A DNA stretch of 55,956 bases, taken from assembly GCF_001605895.1 (NCBI RefSeq), contig NZ_LUAW01000027.1, positions 1 to 55,956 on the forward strand. Direction: 5' to 3'. The notes below the pieces were generated by a model, which was not told the DNA's origin, ran no database searches, and saw only the letters and a list, made by a program, of their open reading frames with translations. The translations under genes were made by a program, and so were the position numbers. Of this stretch, positions 46,010 to 55,956 are shown in pieces. Numbering within the stretch: position 1 is the first letter of the stretch; every line of letters begins with the position of its first letter. This DNA comes from Acinetobacter pragensis (GTDB taxonomy: Bacteria > Pseudomonadota > Gammaproteobacteria > Pseudomonadales > Moraxellaceae).

Positions 46010-46897
46010 ATGACCTTAACCCAATTAGAAATTTTCGTTTTAGTTGCTGAACATCAAAGCTTTACTTTAGCGGCGAAGCAGCTGGGAATTACTCAATCCG
46101 CTGTTTCGCACGCCTTAAAATCGCTGGAAAAAGACTGGAAGGTCAATCTGCTGATCCGTGAACAGCACCGCATTGAATTAACGCATATTGGCAGCCAGCT
46201 CTTGCTGCATGCCAAAGAAATGCTGAATACGGCGCAAATTATGCAGCAAGAGATCAATGCTTCTCACGGCATTCAGCAAGGAACACTGCGGATCGGCTCT
46301 TTTGGAGCCTCGGCCTCTATTCATTTACTGCCGGAGCTATTGAAGGCATACCGCTTGCGCTATCCCAACCTAGAAATTTTTGTTGAGGAAGGCACCGATC
46401 TTGAAGTATCGCAGTGGATCCATGAACGGCGCGTCGATGTCGGTTTTGCGGTTTTGCCCCGCCCCAATTTAGATACCTATCCGCTGCTGCAGGATATTTT
46501 TATCGCCCTGATTCCAAAGTCATATCCGGCTGCGCAGCAAAGCGCTTTAAATATTCAAGACTTACAGCGCTACCCATTCATTATGACCAAGGCCGGCAGC
46601 CAAACCCATGTGGAGCAATTACTGCGCCAATATCATGTCCAGCCTAAAATTCAGTACCAGATGTCACAGCTGCTGACCATCCTGAATATGGTCAATCTGC
46701 AGGAAGGCATAGCCATCGTCGCCGATATGTCAATGACGCCTGAATTATTGCAGCTGCATCCGAATGTGGTAAAGCGCCCATTAATTCCAAATACGCAGCG
46801 GCAAATCGGGCTTGCGGTAAAGGATGAAAAATCGGTCAGCCCTGCAGCGAAAGCATTTATTCAGCTGGCGCAGGACATGTTTCATGACCAGTGCTAA
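46010..46897 (+). CDS. LysR-family transcription regulator
   Basis: A 295-residue regulator. The N-terminal helix-turn-helix is TLTQLEIFVLVAEHQSFTLAAK then QLGITQSAVSHALKSLE. A ligand-binding domain follows from about residue 90 (GTLRIGSFGASASIHLLPEL). The ATG at 46010 fits the family start; the upstream ATG at 45986 lies inside the palindromic operator. Neither has a strong ribosome binding site. It is likely to sense a small carboxylate and control the divergent AEC transporter. Confidence 0.88.
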   Translation: MTLTQLEIFVLVAEHQSFTLAAKQLGITQSAVSHALKSLEKDWKVNLLIREQHRIELTHIGSQLLLHAKEMLNTAQIMQQEINASHGIQQGTLRIGSFGASASIHLLPELLKAYRLRYPNLEIFVEEGTDLEVSQWIHERRVDVGFAVLPRPNLDTYPLLQDIFIALIPKSYPAAQQSALNIQDLQRYPFIMTKAGSQTHVEQLLRQYHVQPKIQYQMSQLLTILNMVNLQEGIAIVADMSMTPELLQLHPNVVKRPLIPNTQRQIGLAVKDEKSVSPAAKAFIQLAQDMFHDQC

Positions 46898-47057
46898 ATG
46901 CCTTAAACTGGCTAAAATGCAATACATAATTTATTTAAGATTGATCATAAAACCAATCAACTTTATATTATTGCTCAATCTATGCGATATTATGCTCATT
47001 TAACGCACATAGAATAGCGTGCAACATAATAACTATTCCAAAAAGTAACAATAAAAT

Positions 47058-47606
47058 ATGACCATTTCATCAGCAGATACCGTCCCGCTTGATCTTCAAA
47101 TCGCTTATGCACATGTCGAAGAACAAAGAATCATCAGCTTAAACAGATTTATCTTTTTATCGGTTATTTCTTTTGGTCTTTACCCAATCTGGTGGATTTT
47201 TGAAGCTTGGCGCTTCTTTATGCAAAAGGATAAGCTGGATATTATGCCCGCAGCCCGCGCTATATTTGCAGTGTTTTTCATCTATTCACTCTTTAACCGC
47301 ATTCAAAATTATGCCGAAGCGTATGGCTATCGCGCTAAATTTTCATCTGCGCTGATGTGTATTGGCTATATTGGCGGATCTATGCTGGCACAACTGCCGG
47401 ATCCATACTGGCTTATTTCTGTCGCTGCATTTGTTTTTTTAATTCCCGCATTTCAAGCGCTGAATGATGCCAAACAAAATACACAAGGTTTGAAAATCGT
47501 GCAGATACATAAATTCAGCACCCCGCAATGGATATTGGTAATCTTCGGTTCAATCTTTTGGCTGCTGATTCTTGTCGCCCTGTTCATATTAAAAACGCCG
47601 CAGTAA
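47058..47606 (+). CDS. DUF4234-like membrane protein
   Basis: A 182-residue protein with about four hydrophobic segments (near 30-50, 70-90, 98-135 and 155-178). FLSVISFGLYPIWWIFEAW resembles the short conserved motif of DUF4234 domains (F-G-x-Y-x-x-x-W). The function is unknown. It is transcribed alone. The stop codon lies inside an inverted repeat (47595-47624) that may end the transcript. Confidence 0.65.
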   Translation: MTISSADTVPLDLQIAYAHVEEQRIISLNRFIFLSVISFGLYPIWWIFEAWRFFMQKDKLDIMPAARAIFAVFFIYSLFNRIQNYAEAYGYRAKFSSALMCIGYIGGSMLAQLPDPYWLISVAAFVFLIPAFQALNDAKQNTQGLKIVQIHKFSTPQWILVIFGSIFWLLILVALFILKTPQ

Positions 47607-47624
47607 GCAGAACTTATTGCGGCG
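47595..47624. terminator. Hairpin around the stop of the DUF4234-like gene
   Basis: CGCCGCAGTAAG-CAGAA-CTTATTGCGGCG with one wobble pair. There is no U run, so it may be a transcript end for either convergent gene or an mRNA stabiliser. Confidence 0.4.
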
Positions 47625-47674
47625 CTATAAGGGCTAAAACTAGTGCCGTACAATCAACTTAGTGCAAATGGCAA

Positions 47675-50600
47675 TTAAACTAAAATGTCGCGTTTGCCGT
47701 TTGCTCCCATTGAGCTCACAATGCCGTTTTCTTCCATCTGGTCAATGATTCGGGCAGCACGGTTATAGCCCAAACTGAACTTCCGCTGCAGCGAAGACGT
47801 TGAGGCCTTGCGGGTTTCTAAAACAAAAGAAACGCATTGGTCATATAAAGCATCACGGTCAGAACCGCCATCTCCATCTTCAAAACCGCGTGAAGTCGGC
47901 TCTTCATCATAAGGGGTTAAAATTTCATCAACATAATTCGGCTCACCGCGCTCACGCCAAGCATCACAAATCCGGTTCACTTCATCATCGGCAATAAATG
48001 CGCCATGCACGCGTTCCGGCTCAATTTTACCCGGCCCAAGAAACAGCATGTCTCCATGGCCCAGCAAGTCTTCTGCACCGCCTGCATCTAAAATAGTCCG
48101 CGAGTCAATTTTACTGTTCACACGCAATGCTACACGTGTCGGAATGTTGGCCTTAATCAAGCCGGTAATAACATCAACTGATGGACGCTGTGTTGCCAAA
48201 AGCAAATGAATGCCTGCCGCACGTGATTTCTGCGCCAAACGGGTAATCATCTCTTCCGCTTTTTTACCCACCTGCATAATCATGTCCGCAAACTCATCGG
48301 CGACAATCACAATCGATGGCAACGGCGTTAAACGCGGCGCGCGTTCACCGACCACAGAATCACTGGCTTTCCAAGTCGGATCAATCAGGTCTTCGCCATT
48401 GGCAATCGCTTCTTCTACCTTCCGGTTGTAGTCACTGAGCTTACGGATTTTTAAGAAGGACATCAGCTTATAGCGGCGTTCCATTTCATTGACACACCAA
48501 TTAAGTGCATTGACGGCATCTTTCATGTCCGTCACCACAGGTGTCAGCAAATGCGGAATATCGTTATAGTTAGCAAGCTCAAGCTGTTTCGGGTCAATCA
48601 GGATTAAACGCAATTGCTCAGGCGTGTATTTCAGCAGCATCGATAAAATCATTGAATTGACCGCCACGGATTTACCAGAACCTGTCGTTCCAGCGACCAG
48701 CATATGCGGCGCTTTACCTAAATCCGCAATTACGGGATTGCCTGAAATATCTTTGCCCATCGCCATTGAAAGAATGCTGTTCGGGTCAGTAAATGCAGGA
48801 ATAGTCAATAATTCAATCAAGCGCACCATTTCGCGCGCGCTGTTCGGCACTTCAATGCCAATGTAAGGTTTACCCGGAATCACTTCGACTACACGTACCG
48901 ATGCCATAGACATTGAACGGGCCAAATCCCGGGAAATATTGGTCACTTTCGACGCTTTGACGCCTGGCGCTAAATCCAGCTCAAACCGGGTTACAACTGG
49001 GCCGGGCTGCGCTTCGATCACTTTGGCTTTGACATTGAATTCCTGCAGTTTAATTTCCAGCAGTTCAGATAAGCGCGCCAGCTGCTCTGCGGTAAAATTG
49101 ACTTTTTTATTCAAATCAACTTCGTCCAGCAACTCAAGCCCCGGCAATGTCGGTAAATCCAAACGTTTTTTAGCGACCTGCATGGAACGCGACATAGGGC
49201 GGCCAGCAGCATCTGTCAGCGGCGCATCTAAGTCGAAGTCATCATCTTCGTCCACTTCTACTGGTTTGCCGGCCGTATCCTGCCATACATCACGGAACGC
49301 ATCTTTATTGGATGTGATTAATGCTTTTTCATCCTCAGTCACATAGGAATCTGGCACAGCCGCCGGCGGATTAATATGTGTTTGAATTTCCGCTTTCACA
49401 AATGGCGACGATTGCGCATAACTGCTTGCTGTACGCGGCGCTGAAACGGGTTCAGCAACTCCTTGGTCTTCCACCAGCAAATCGTCTAAATCATCAAAAT
49501 TCGTTTCTAAAGCCGATTTAGGCAGATGTACTGGCGCAACAGCAGCTGCAGATACCGCAGCAACTGTCACGGCCGGAACTGCATCATCTAAAATATGCAG
49601 CGCAGGAGCAGCCGCTGTGTCGGCCGGATGATTAAATGGCGCATGAACATCTGTTGCTGTTTTGCCATTCGGCACAGCAGCAAGCAGTTCATCAAAAATT
49701 TCGTCATCATCCCAATCTACAGTTTTCTGTTTAGCGGACTCTGCTGGTTCAGCCGCACTGGCTTGCGGATGAACCACATGCTGAAAATGCCCTGCTGGAT
49801 TGCTCGGCTGGTCTTCTTCCGCCGCTTTCAGCAAAGCATCAATATCCTGCTTATGACGCTGATCTTCATTGGAGTGCAGAGCACGCCAAACTTCACCTGT
49901 CGCAACTACTTTCTGGCTGTCTTGTTCTAAACGGTGGGCTTTTTCCAGCGTGCGTTCAAATTCGTCATCGTGTTCCGCTGCATCATATTCAGCAGAATGC
50001 GCTTCTTCTTGCGCAGATGACCACTCTTTATGAGCGATATCTTCGAACAGCCGCTCTGCTGCGCGGTCGCGGACAGCAGGGTCTACGTGCACTTCACGGT
50101 GTTCTGGCGCAGGCGTCACTGCCGCTGCAGATTTTACAGCCGCAGAAGCCGCGGCTTCTTTTTTAACTGGCGGCGCCGTCCGGTCAAATGCAGACTCTGA
50201 CTCCGGCACATTGCGGTAAAATAAATCCTGCAGATAGGCTGGCGCAGCTTTGAGTGTCGCCCAAGTGCGGTTCCACTTAACCCCAAAGGCCAGTGTGAAC
50301 AGCAAAATCAAAAATGCGACTAAAAAAAGCCCAGCACCATACACCGTCAGCAGATTTTCTAAACTGCCGCCCAGTTCATAGCCAATAATGCCGCCAGAAG
50401 AATTATCTAAAGTATCTGCCGGCACTTTCCACATTAAAAACAGCAAGCTTGCACAGGCCAGCAAAATGAAAAATTGCGCGGCATAGCGGAAAGGACGATT
50501 CAGAAAACTATGCGGCCACCAGACTTGTATTGCTTCTGCAAACAGATATACAGGAATGAGCAGGCTTGCCCAGCCCAAAAAGCCGAACAGCAGGTCTGCA

Positions 50601-50779
50601 ATCCACGCGCCAGCGACACCGCTTGCATTCGACACCTGCAAAGTATCACTGGAAATATGCATCCAGCCAGGGTCAAATGGTGTGTAGGTCACTGTTGCAA
50701 GGAACAGATATATCCCAAAAGAGACTAAAAATAATGTCATTACTAAGCGCTGTGCATAAGCACTCGACACCGCTGTCAT
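47675..50779 (-). CDS. ftsK: DNA translocase FtsK
   Basis: About 1034 residues. Four N-terminal membrane helices (to about residue 175) anchor it at the septum. A long Ala/Glu/Asp-rich linker (about 180-510) leads to the hexameric motor with Walker A VAGTTGSGKSVAVNSMIL near 697, Walker B IVIVADEFADMIMQVG, and KPSVDVITGLIK-like ATQRPSVDVITGL. The C-terminal gamma domain SLQRKFSLGYNRAARIIDQM (20 residues) reads KOPS sites and activates XerCD. The ATG at 50779, with AGGA upstream, is preferred over the TTG at 50797. It is divergent from trxB, an arrangement also seen in Pseudomonas. Confidence 0.95.
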   Translation of the reverse strand: MTAVSSAYAQRLVMTLFLVSFGIYLFLATVTYTPFDPGWMHISSDTLQVSNASGVAGAWIADLLFGFLGWASLLIPVYLFAEAIQVWWPHSFLNRPFRYAAQFFILLACASLLFLMWKVPADTLDNSSGGIIGYELGGSLENLLTVYGAGLFLVAFLILLFTLAFGVKWNRTWATLKAAPAYLQDLFYRNVPESESAFDRTAPPVKKEAAASAAVKSAAAVTPAPEHREVHVDPAVRDRAAERLFEDIAHKEWSSAQEEAHSAEYDAAEHDDEFERTLEKAHRLEQDSQKVVATGEVWRALHSNEDQRHKQDIDALLKAAEEDQPSNPAGHFQHVVHPQASAAEPAESAKQKTVDWDDDEIFDELLAAVPNGKTATDVHAPFNHPADTAAAPALHILDDAVPAVTVAAVSAAAVAPVHLPKSALETNFDDLDDLLVEDQGVAEPVSAPRTASSYAQSSPFVKAEIQTHINPPAAVPDSYVTEDEKALITSNKDAFRDVWQDTAGKPVEVDEDDDFDLDAPLTDAAGRPMSRSMQVAKKRLDLPTLPGLELLDEVDLNKKVNFTAEQLARLSELLEIKLQEFNVKAKVIEAQPGPVVTRFELDLAPGVKASKVTNISRDLARSMSMASVRVVEVIPGKPYIGIEVPNSAREMVRLIELLTIPAFTDPNSILSMAMGKDISGNPVIADLGKAPHMLVAGTTGSGKSVAVNSMILSMLLKYTPEQLRLILIDPKQLELANYNDIPHLLTPVVTDMKDAVNALNWCVNEMERRYKLMSFLKIRKLSDYNRKVEEAIANGEDLIDPTWKASDSVVGERAPRLTPLPSIVIVADEFADMIMQVGKKAEEMITRLAQKSRAAGIHLLLATQRPSVDVITGLIKANIPTRVALRVNSKIDSRTILDAGGAEDLLGHGDMLFLGPGKIEPERVHGAFIADDEVNRICDAWRERGEPNYVDEILTPYDEEPTSRGFEDGDGGSDRDALYDQCVSFVLETRKASTSSLQRKFSLGYNRAARIIDQMEENGIVSSMGANGKRDILV

Positions 50780-51988
<1,209 letters not shown>

Positions 51989-52012
51989 GCTAAAGATTCT
52001 TTGTACATTAAG

Positions 52013-52038
52013 AAACCGCCCGCTCTGGGCGGTTTTTT
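52013..52038 (+). terminator. trxB terminator
   Basis: AAACCGCCC-GCTCT-GGGCGGTTT followed by TTTT. Confidence 0.88.
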
Positions 52039-52092
52039 TATCACTGATTTTAGGTATGATCTTCCTATCATTTGTTAATCTTCCAGCACGCC

Positions 52093-52827
52093 ATGATGCA
52101 AATTTTTCCCCCGTCAGAATTCATTTTCCCCAATCCAATCGAAGCTGATCCGGATGGGCAAGGGCTGATTTGCATTGGTGCTGACCTATCCCCCTCCACC
52201 CTCTTTGAAGCTTACTCAAATGGGCTGTTTCCCTGGTTTTCTGAAAACGATCCTATTTGCTGGTGGAGTCCTGAGCCGCGCTGCATTATCCGTCCGCAGG
52301 ATTATCAGCCAAGCAAGTCCCTGATCCGCACCATGAAAAAAATGGATTATAAAATTACAGTTAATCAAGCTTTTGAAACTGTTATCCGCGCTTGCTCGCT
52401 GCCGCGCAGCTATGCAGATGACACGTGGATCAGTGAAGAGATTATTCAGGCATATTGCGAAATGGCTGCAGCAGGCTATGGCTACAGTATAGAAGTTTGG
52501 GCCAATGACACTGTTGTCGGCGGGCTGTATGGCCTCAATATTGGCCGCGGCTGCTTTGGTGAGTCGATGTTCAGTACGCAGACGGATGTTTCTAAAATGG
52601 CTTTTTACACGCTGATGCTGATAGGCCGTGAAAATCAGCTGCCATGGATTGACTGCCAGCTGGTCAATGACCACTTACTGAGCCTTGGCGCTTGCACACT
52701 TTCTCGCCATGAATACCTAAAATCGTTACAAGATGTAATAAAACAGCCGCCTATCGATTGGAAAAAGTATCAGGACAGTGTATTTTCAAGTAAAACAATC
52801 GCGCAAAACGCGCGGCTGATTGAGTAG
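52093..52827 (+). CDS. aat: Leucyl/phenylalanyl-tRNA-protein transferase
   Basis: About 244 residues. [50 protein letters not shown] (in parts: [10 protein letters not shown] and [10 protein letters not shown]) and [19 protein letters not shown], then [16 protein letters not shown], are the family signatures. It adds Leu or Phe to proteins starting with Lys or Arg so that ClpAP degrades them. The frame opens at TTG 52072; the ATG codons at 52093 and 52096 fit the family start. It is followed by the second N-degron transferase, bpt, 42 bases downstream. Confidence 0.95.
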   Translation: MMQIFPPSEFIFPNPIEADPDGQGLICIGADLSPSTLFEAYSNGLFPWFSENDPICWWSPEPRCIIRPQDYQPSKSLIRTMKKMDYKITVNQAFETVIRACSLPRSYADDTWISEEIIQAYCEMAAAGYGYSIEVWANDTVVGGLYGLNIGRGCFGESMFSTQTDVSKMAFYTLMLIGRENQLPWIDCQLVNDHLLSLGACTLSRHEYLKSLQDVIKQPPIDWKKYQDSVFSSKTIAQNARLIE

Positions 52828-52869
52828 CAATCCGCCGTATCACACAATAATAGCGAGGGATATTTGAAA

Positions 52870-53685
52870 ATGAATTCATATCAGCCAAAGTCCCTATTGA
52901 ATGAATTGCAGTATTACATTACGCCGCCGCATGATTGCAGCTATCTGGAAAATAAATCTGCGCGCATGGTCTTTTTAGATCCGGTTCACCGAATTGACGT
53001 CGTAACGCTGTCTGAACTTTCACGAATGGGATTCCGCCGCAGCGGAGATTTTGTTTACCGCCCAGAATGCCATTTGTGCCGGCAATGCCTGTCATCACGC
53101 GTTCCGGTTCAGCTTTTTGAAATGAACAGCAAACAGAAAAAAGCATGGAAACGCAATCAAGACCTGACTTTAAAAATCAGCCGGCCGCAAGATGCATCAG
53201 ATGTGCACTACGCTTTATATGAGCGCTACATCATTGAACGCCATGCAGATGGAGATATGTATCCGCCCAGCCGCGATCAGTTTGAAAAATTCTTAATTCA
53301 CAGCTGCACTGACAGCTTCTTTTTAGAATTATGGAAGGATGACCGCCTCATCTGCGTTTCAACCTGCGACCCGTTAGATGATGGCCTTTCTGCAGTCTAT
53401 ACATTTTTCGACCCAGACGAGAGCCGGCGCTCATTGGGTGTATTTGCGGTTTTAAAGCAGATTGAACATGCTAAAAATTTAGACCTCAAATACATCTATT
53501 TAGGGTACTGGGTACCGCATTCCAATAAAATGAATTACAAGTCCGAATATATACCGCTGGAACTTTTATTGGATGGCCAATGGCGCAGGCTGAACCGCAC
53601 CCTGACCACCGAGGAAATTTCACAGCTGGGGGATTCGCTCATGACGACCCTGCCTTCAGGCTGGAATAACCCCATTATTAAATAA
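52870..53685 (+). CDS. bpt: Aspartate/glutamate leucyltransferase (Bpt/Ate family)
   Basis: A 271-residue transferase adding Leu to proteins starting with Asp or Glu. ITPPHDCSYLENKSARMVFLD is the ATE N-terminal part (in pieces: TPPHDCSYL and RMVFLDP), with cysteines also in RPECHLCRQCLSSRVPV. The C-terminal part has YERYIIERHADGDM, VYTFFDPDESRRSLG and YIYLGYWVPHSNKMNYKSEY. ATG 52870 follows GAGGG by about ten bases; a TTG two codons earlier is the alternative. With aat it supplies both bacterial N-degron branches. Confidence 0.93.
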   Translation: MNSYQPKSLLNELQYYITPPHDCSYLENKSARMVFLDPVHRIDVVTLSELSRMGFRRSGDFVYRPECHLCRQCLSSRVPVQLFEMNSKQKKAWKRNQDLTLKISRPQDASDVHYALYERYIIERHADGDMYPPSRDQFEKFLIHSCTDSFFLELWKDDRLICVSTCDPLDDGLSAVYTFFDPDESRRSLGVFAVLKQIEHAKNLDLKYIYLGYWVPHSNKMNYKSEYIPLELLLDGQWRRLNRTLTTEEISQLGDSLMTTLPSGWNNPIIK

Positions 53686-53717
53686 ACGTATAATTTCAAT
53701 CGCCATGAATCTGAGCC

Positions 53718-54176
53718 TTAATTAAACAGCTTAGAAAAATCATCGCTGCAGGCTTTGACCATAATAATGGCATGCTCACGCTTGCCATCAGGCTTTGGAT
53801 AATAATTTTTACGCAAGTCTATTTGATGAAAATCTGATTTTTCATACAGCTTTACCGCTGCCGTATTGCTCTCCCTTACCTCAAGAAAAATCTGCACGGG
53901 GTTATTCTTCAGCATTGCTATTGATGCTTCCAGCAGCTCATAGCCTAAACCCTTCCCCTGCTGGCTTGGATGGATCGCCATCAGCAGCAAATTCGCCTCG
54001 TCCAAAACCGGCTGTAAAATGCAAAAGCCCAGCACTTCGCCGTTTTCCTCTATAACCGTACTTTGATATGCATTCACAGCATCCTCGAACTGCTTTTTGC
54101 TCCAAGGATGGCTTTGTACTAATTTTTCAATTTCTGCGACAGCAGGAACATCCGCAGCATTCATCAAACGAATCAT
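53718..54176 (-). CDS. rimI: Ribosomal protein alanine acetyltransferase RimI
   Basis: A 152-residue GNAT protein. IRLMNAADVPAVAEIE starts the domain. NLLLMAIHPSQQGKGLGYELL is the acetyl-CoA binding motif A (QQGKGLG), and FLEVRESNTAAVKLYEKSDF is typical of RimI. It acetylates the N-terminus of ribosomal protein S18. In many genomes it follows tsaB; here it stands alone and convergent with bpt. Confidence 0.85.
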   Translation of the reverse strand: MIRLMNAADVPAVAEIEKLVQSHPWSKKQFEDAVNAYQSTVIEENGEVLGFCILQPVLDEANLLLMAIHPSQQGKGLGYELLEASIAMLKNNPVQIFLEVRESNTAAVKLYEKSDFHQIDLRKNYYPKPDGKREHAIIMVKACSDDFSKLFN

Positions 54177-54239
54177 CTTCGTTTATCTTTTATCGAAATA
54201 GGAGTAGCGAATTATAAAAACTTTCACAAAAAAATCGAG

Positions 54240-54265
54240 CAAAAAAGAGCGATTTTCATCGCTCT
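54240..54265 (-). terminator. Terminator of the PF10118-type gene
   Basis: AGAGCGAT-GAAA-ATCGCTCT followed by T6 on the minus strand, 60 bases past the gene's stop and just upstream of rimI. Confidence 0.82.
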
Positions 54266-54324
54266 CCGCATCAAATTGACTAAAGCAGCGGTTCAGCGGT
54301 CGAATAGTAAAAAAATCATGCCTA

Positions 54325-55206
54325 TTAAAAGCCCAATTTTTCTTTCCAGCCCATCAGCAGCTGATCTGTATCTAAATCATTAGGATGAAAGCCCAGACGG
54401 AAATATTCCAGCATCTCTTTCCCCATGCCTGTAATCACCCCTTTGGACGGGCTATAGGCATAGGTATAAATATCTTTCAATGACTGAAAATTCAGCTGTT
54501 TATCATCCTGCAGCAGCCGAAGTACAAAATAGCTCTGCACAAAAAACAAGGTCACCATAGCGCCAACCAAAGAACTTGTACGAAGCATATACGCTTTTAG
54601 GCCTTTGCCAAATACACCTTCAAAGACATCATACGCTACGGCTTTGTGCTCATTTTCTTCAATTGCATGCCATAACCACATTGTTTTCATGGTTTCATCT
54701 GTCATCAAGGCTTGAATATGCGGGTTTGTCAGCAATTGTGACGCTATCGTGGCCGTAAAATGCTCGAGCGCTGTCGTGGCGGTTAAATCAACCATTTCCT
54801 GTGTAATGCCTACAGGCTTGCCAATCAATGCAAATACTTTTCGAGTCCGCTGAATCACTCGGTCAGTAATGCGGTCCAAGCGGTCCACATCATGCCCGAA
54901 TTTCTGCGCAGAGGCATTGAACCCAGCATGTTCTTGCGTATGCATGGCTTCTTGACCAATGAAAGCGCTGATTTCTTTTTGCAGTATTTCATTGTCTTTA
55001 ATCGCAGGATGCTGACGCACAGCACGCACACTATCAATGAAAAATTTTTCGCCAGCCGGGAATAAAGCTGACAGCCCCGTCATAAAATGTGTCAGCCCTG
55101 CAGAGCCATTCATCCAATATTCTGGGACAGTATTGAAATCAAAATTCATGTGGCGGACCGGGAAACTTGCGCCGGCGCGATTGGTAATTTTAACTTTAGC
55201 ATTCAT
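54325..55206 (-). CDS. Predicted metal-dependent hydrolase (PF10118 type)
   Basis: A 293-residue helical protein. VRHMNFDF, FPAGEKFFIDSVRAVR, ISAFIGQEAMHTQEHAGFN and LWHAIEENEHKAVAYDVFEG match the family. The E-x2-H and E-x2-EH pairs look like a ferritin-type di-iron site. Members are called metal-dependent hydrolases, but the activity is not well established. One hydrophobic stretch near residue 220 (LVGAMVTLFFVQSYFVLRLL) suggests membrane contact. AAGGAG before ATG 55206 (MNAKVKITNRAG) decides the start. Confidence 0.82.
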   Translation of the reverse strand: MNAKVKITNRAGASFPVRHMNFDFNTVPEYWMNGSAGLTHFMTGLSALFPAGEKFFIDSVRAVRQHPAIKDNEILQKEISAFIGQEAMHTQEHAGFNASAQKFGHDVDRLDRITDRVIQRTRKVFALIGKPVGITQEMVDLTATTALEHFTATIASQLLTNPHIQALMTDETMKTMWLWHAIEENEHKAVAYDVFEGVFGKGLKAYMLRTSSLVGAMVTLFFVQSYFVLRLLQDDKQLNFQSLKDIYTYAYSPSKGVITGMGKEMLEYFRLGFHPNDLDTDQLLMGWKEKLGF

Positions 55207-55403
55207 GTTGCTGCTCCTTTTAAGTGAATGATTCACCTAAAAACTTATATTTATTTTCATAGCTTTATCTTACTTTGTTCTGATTGCGCTATAAGTGCAG
55301 ATAAGGACAGCAAATTATCAGTTAAGGACAGCTTAATTAATTATTGTCGGACAATTTGGCAGCACAATATTTTATATCATCATGTCTATATAGAATTTGG
55401 CAT

Positions 55404-55434
55404 AAAAAAAGCGCCCCAAAGGGACGCTTTTTTT
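55404..55434. terminator. tuf terminator
   Basis: AAAAAAAGCG-CCCC-AAA-GGGA-CGCTTTTTTT, with runs on both sides. It lies 15 bases past the tuf stop. Confidence 0.88.
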
Positions 55435-55448
55435 ACACAGTAAAGTGA

Positions 55449-55956
55449 TTATGCAGTAACTTTAGCAACTACACCAGCACCAACTGTACGGCCGCCTTCA
55501 CGGATCGCGAAGCGTAAGCCAGCGTCCATAGCGATCGGGTGGATAAGCTCTACTGACATTTCTACGTTGTCACCAGGCATAACCATTTCAACGCCTTCTT
55601 TCAATTGAATAGCGCCAGTTACGTCAGTTGTACGGAAGTAGAACTGTGGACGGTAACCGTTAAGGAATGGAGTATGACGGCCGCCTTCTTCTTTAGAAAG
55701 CACGTATACTTCTGCGTCAAATTTAGTATGCGGCTTGATCGCGCCTGGCTTAGCCAATACTTGACCACGCTGAACGTCTTCACGCTTAGTACCACGTAGA
55801 AGAACACCACAGTTCTCGCCCGCACGGCCTTCGTCAAGAAGTTTACGGAACATTTCTACGCCAGTTACAGTTGTTTTAACTGTATCTTTGATACCAACGA
55901 TTTCAACTTCTTCGCCTACTTTCACGATACCAGCTTCAACACGGCCAGTTACTACT
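55449..55956 (-). CDS. tuf: Elongation factor Tu, C-terminal part (cut by window end)
   Basis: The last 169 codons of EF-Tu, covering part of domain II and all of domain [94 protein letters not shown] and [16 protein letters not shown]. The frame runs off the window without a start. Most gammaproteobacteria have two near-identical tuf genes, and which copy this is cannot be told, though the terminator right after the stop shows it is last in its transcript. Confidence 0.97.
   Translation of the reverse strand, partial: VVTGRVEAGIVKVGEEVEIVGIKDTVKTTVTGVEMFRKLLDEGRAGENCGVLLRGTKREDVQRGQVLAKPGAIKPHTKFDAEVYVLSKEEGGRHTPFLNGYRPQFYFRTTDVTGAIQLKEGVEMVMPGDNVEMSVELIHPIAMDAGLRFAIREGGRTVGAGVVAKVTA

Overview
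The window looks like a chromosome segment of an Acinetobacter species. The type IV pilus retraction pair pilT/pilU, minCDE followed by a PA4642-family gene, the trxB-aat-bpt block, the gene content and the moderate-GC codon use all fit that genus. Species cannot be fixed from sequence alone. No rRNA, tRNA, CRISPR array or insertion sequence was seen. One tmRNA gene is present.

Left end (1 to about 6.9 kb): an AT-rich integrated element abuts the 3' end of the tmRNA gene ssrA (6917-7276, minus). It carries a P4-type tyrosine integrase, three minus-strand genes of the inovirus Gp2 / YagK-YfjJ replication-protein type, and a broken zinc-finger anti-sigma-like fragment at the very edge. Only one of the three Gp2-like proteins keeps the HxH motif expected of an HUH nickase. 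One paralogue has lost both the HxH and the tyrosines. The largest protein seems to hold two degenerate copies. The outer attachment site is not in the window, so the element continues to the left. This is the accessory part of the window and the best place to look for an undescribed system.

7.4 to 25 kb: glpK; the emrA-emrB drug-efflux pair; a PaaI-type thioesterase; hemB; a ThiO-like amine oxidase; a TIGR01777 epimerase; a small membrane protein; a PAS-GGDEF diguanylate cyclase with a nine-copy heptanucleotide repeat just behind its 3' end; a VOC protein; the sbcD-sbcC nuclease operon; a lipoprotein; and a TesB-like thioesterase with a cluster of short repeats in its promoter.

25 to 40 kb: yggS, pilT-pilU, fur divergent from bamE, rnfH overlapping an NSS-like membrane protein gene, a bacteriohemerythrin, a class II glutamine amidotransferase, a decayed gene with an in-frame stop, algC-argB, dut-rep and an OmpA-type lipoprotein.

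40 to 56 kb: an acyltransferase followed by a channel-like membrane protein; minC-minD-minE; a strongly folded candidate RNA (about 44446-44582) that I could not assign to a known family; a PA4642-family gene; an AEC transporter divergent from a LysR regulator with a clear palindromic operator; ftsK divergent from trxB-aat-bpt (thioredoxin reductase plus two N-degron transferases); rimI; a PF10118-type protein; and the 3' part of a tuf gene cut by the window end.

Starts were moved inward wherever the longest reading frame began at a poor codon and a better ribosome binding site or family alignment pointed to an internal ATG or GTG.
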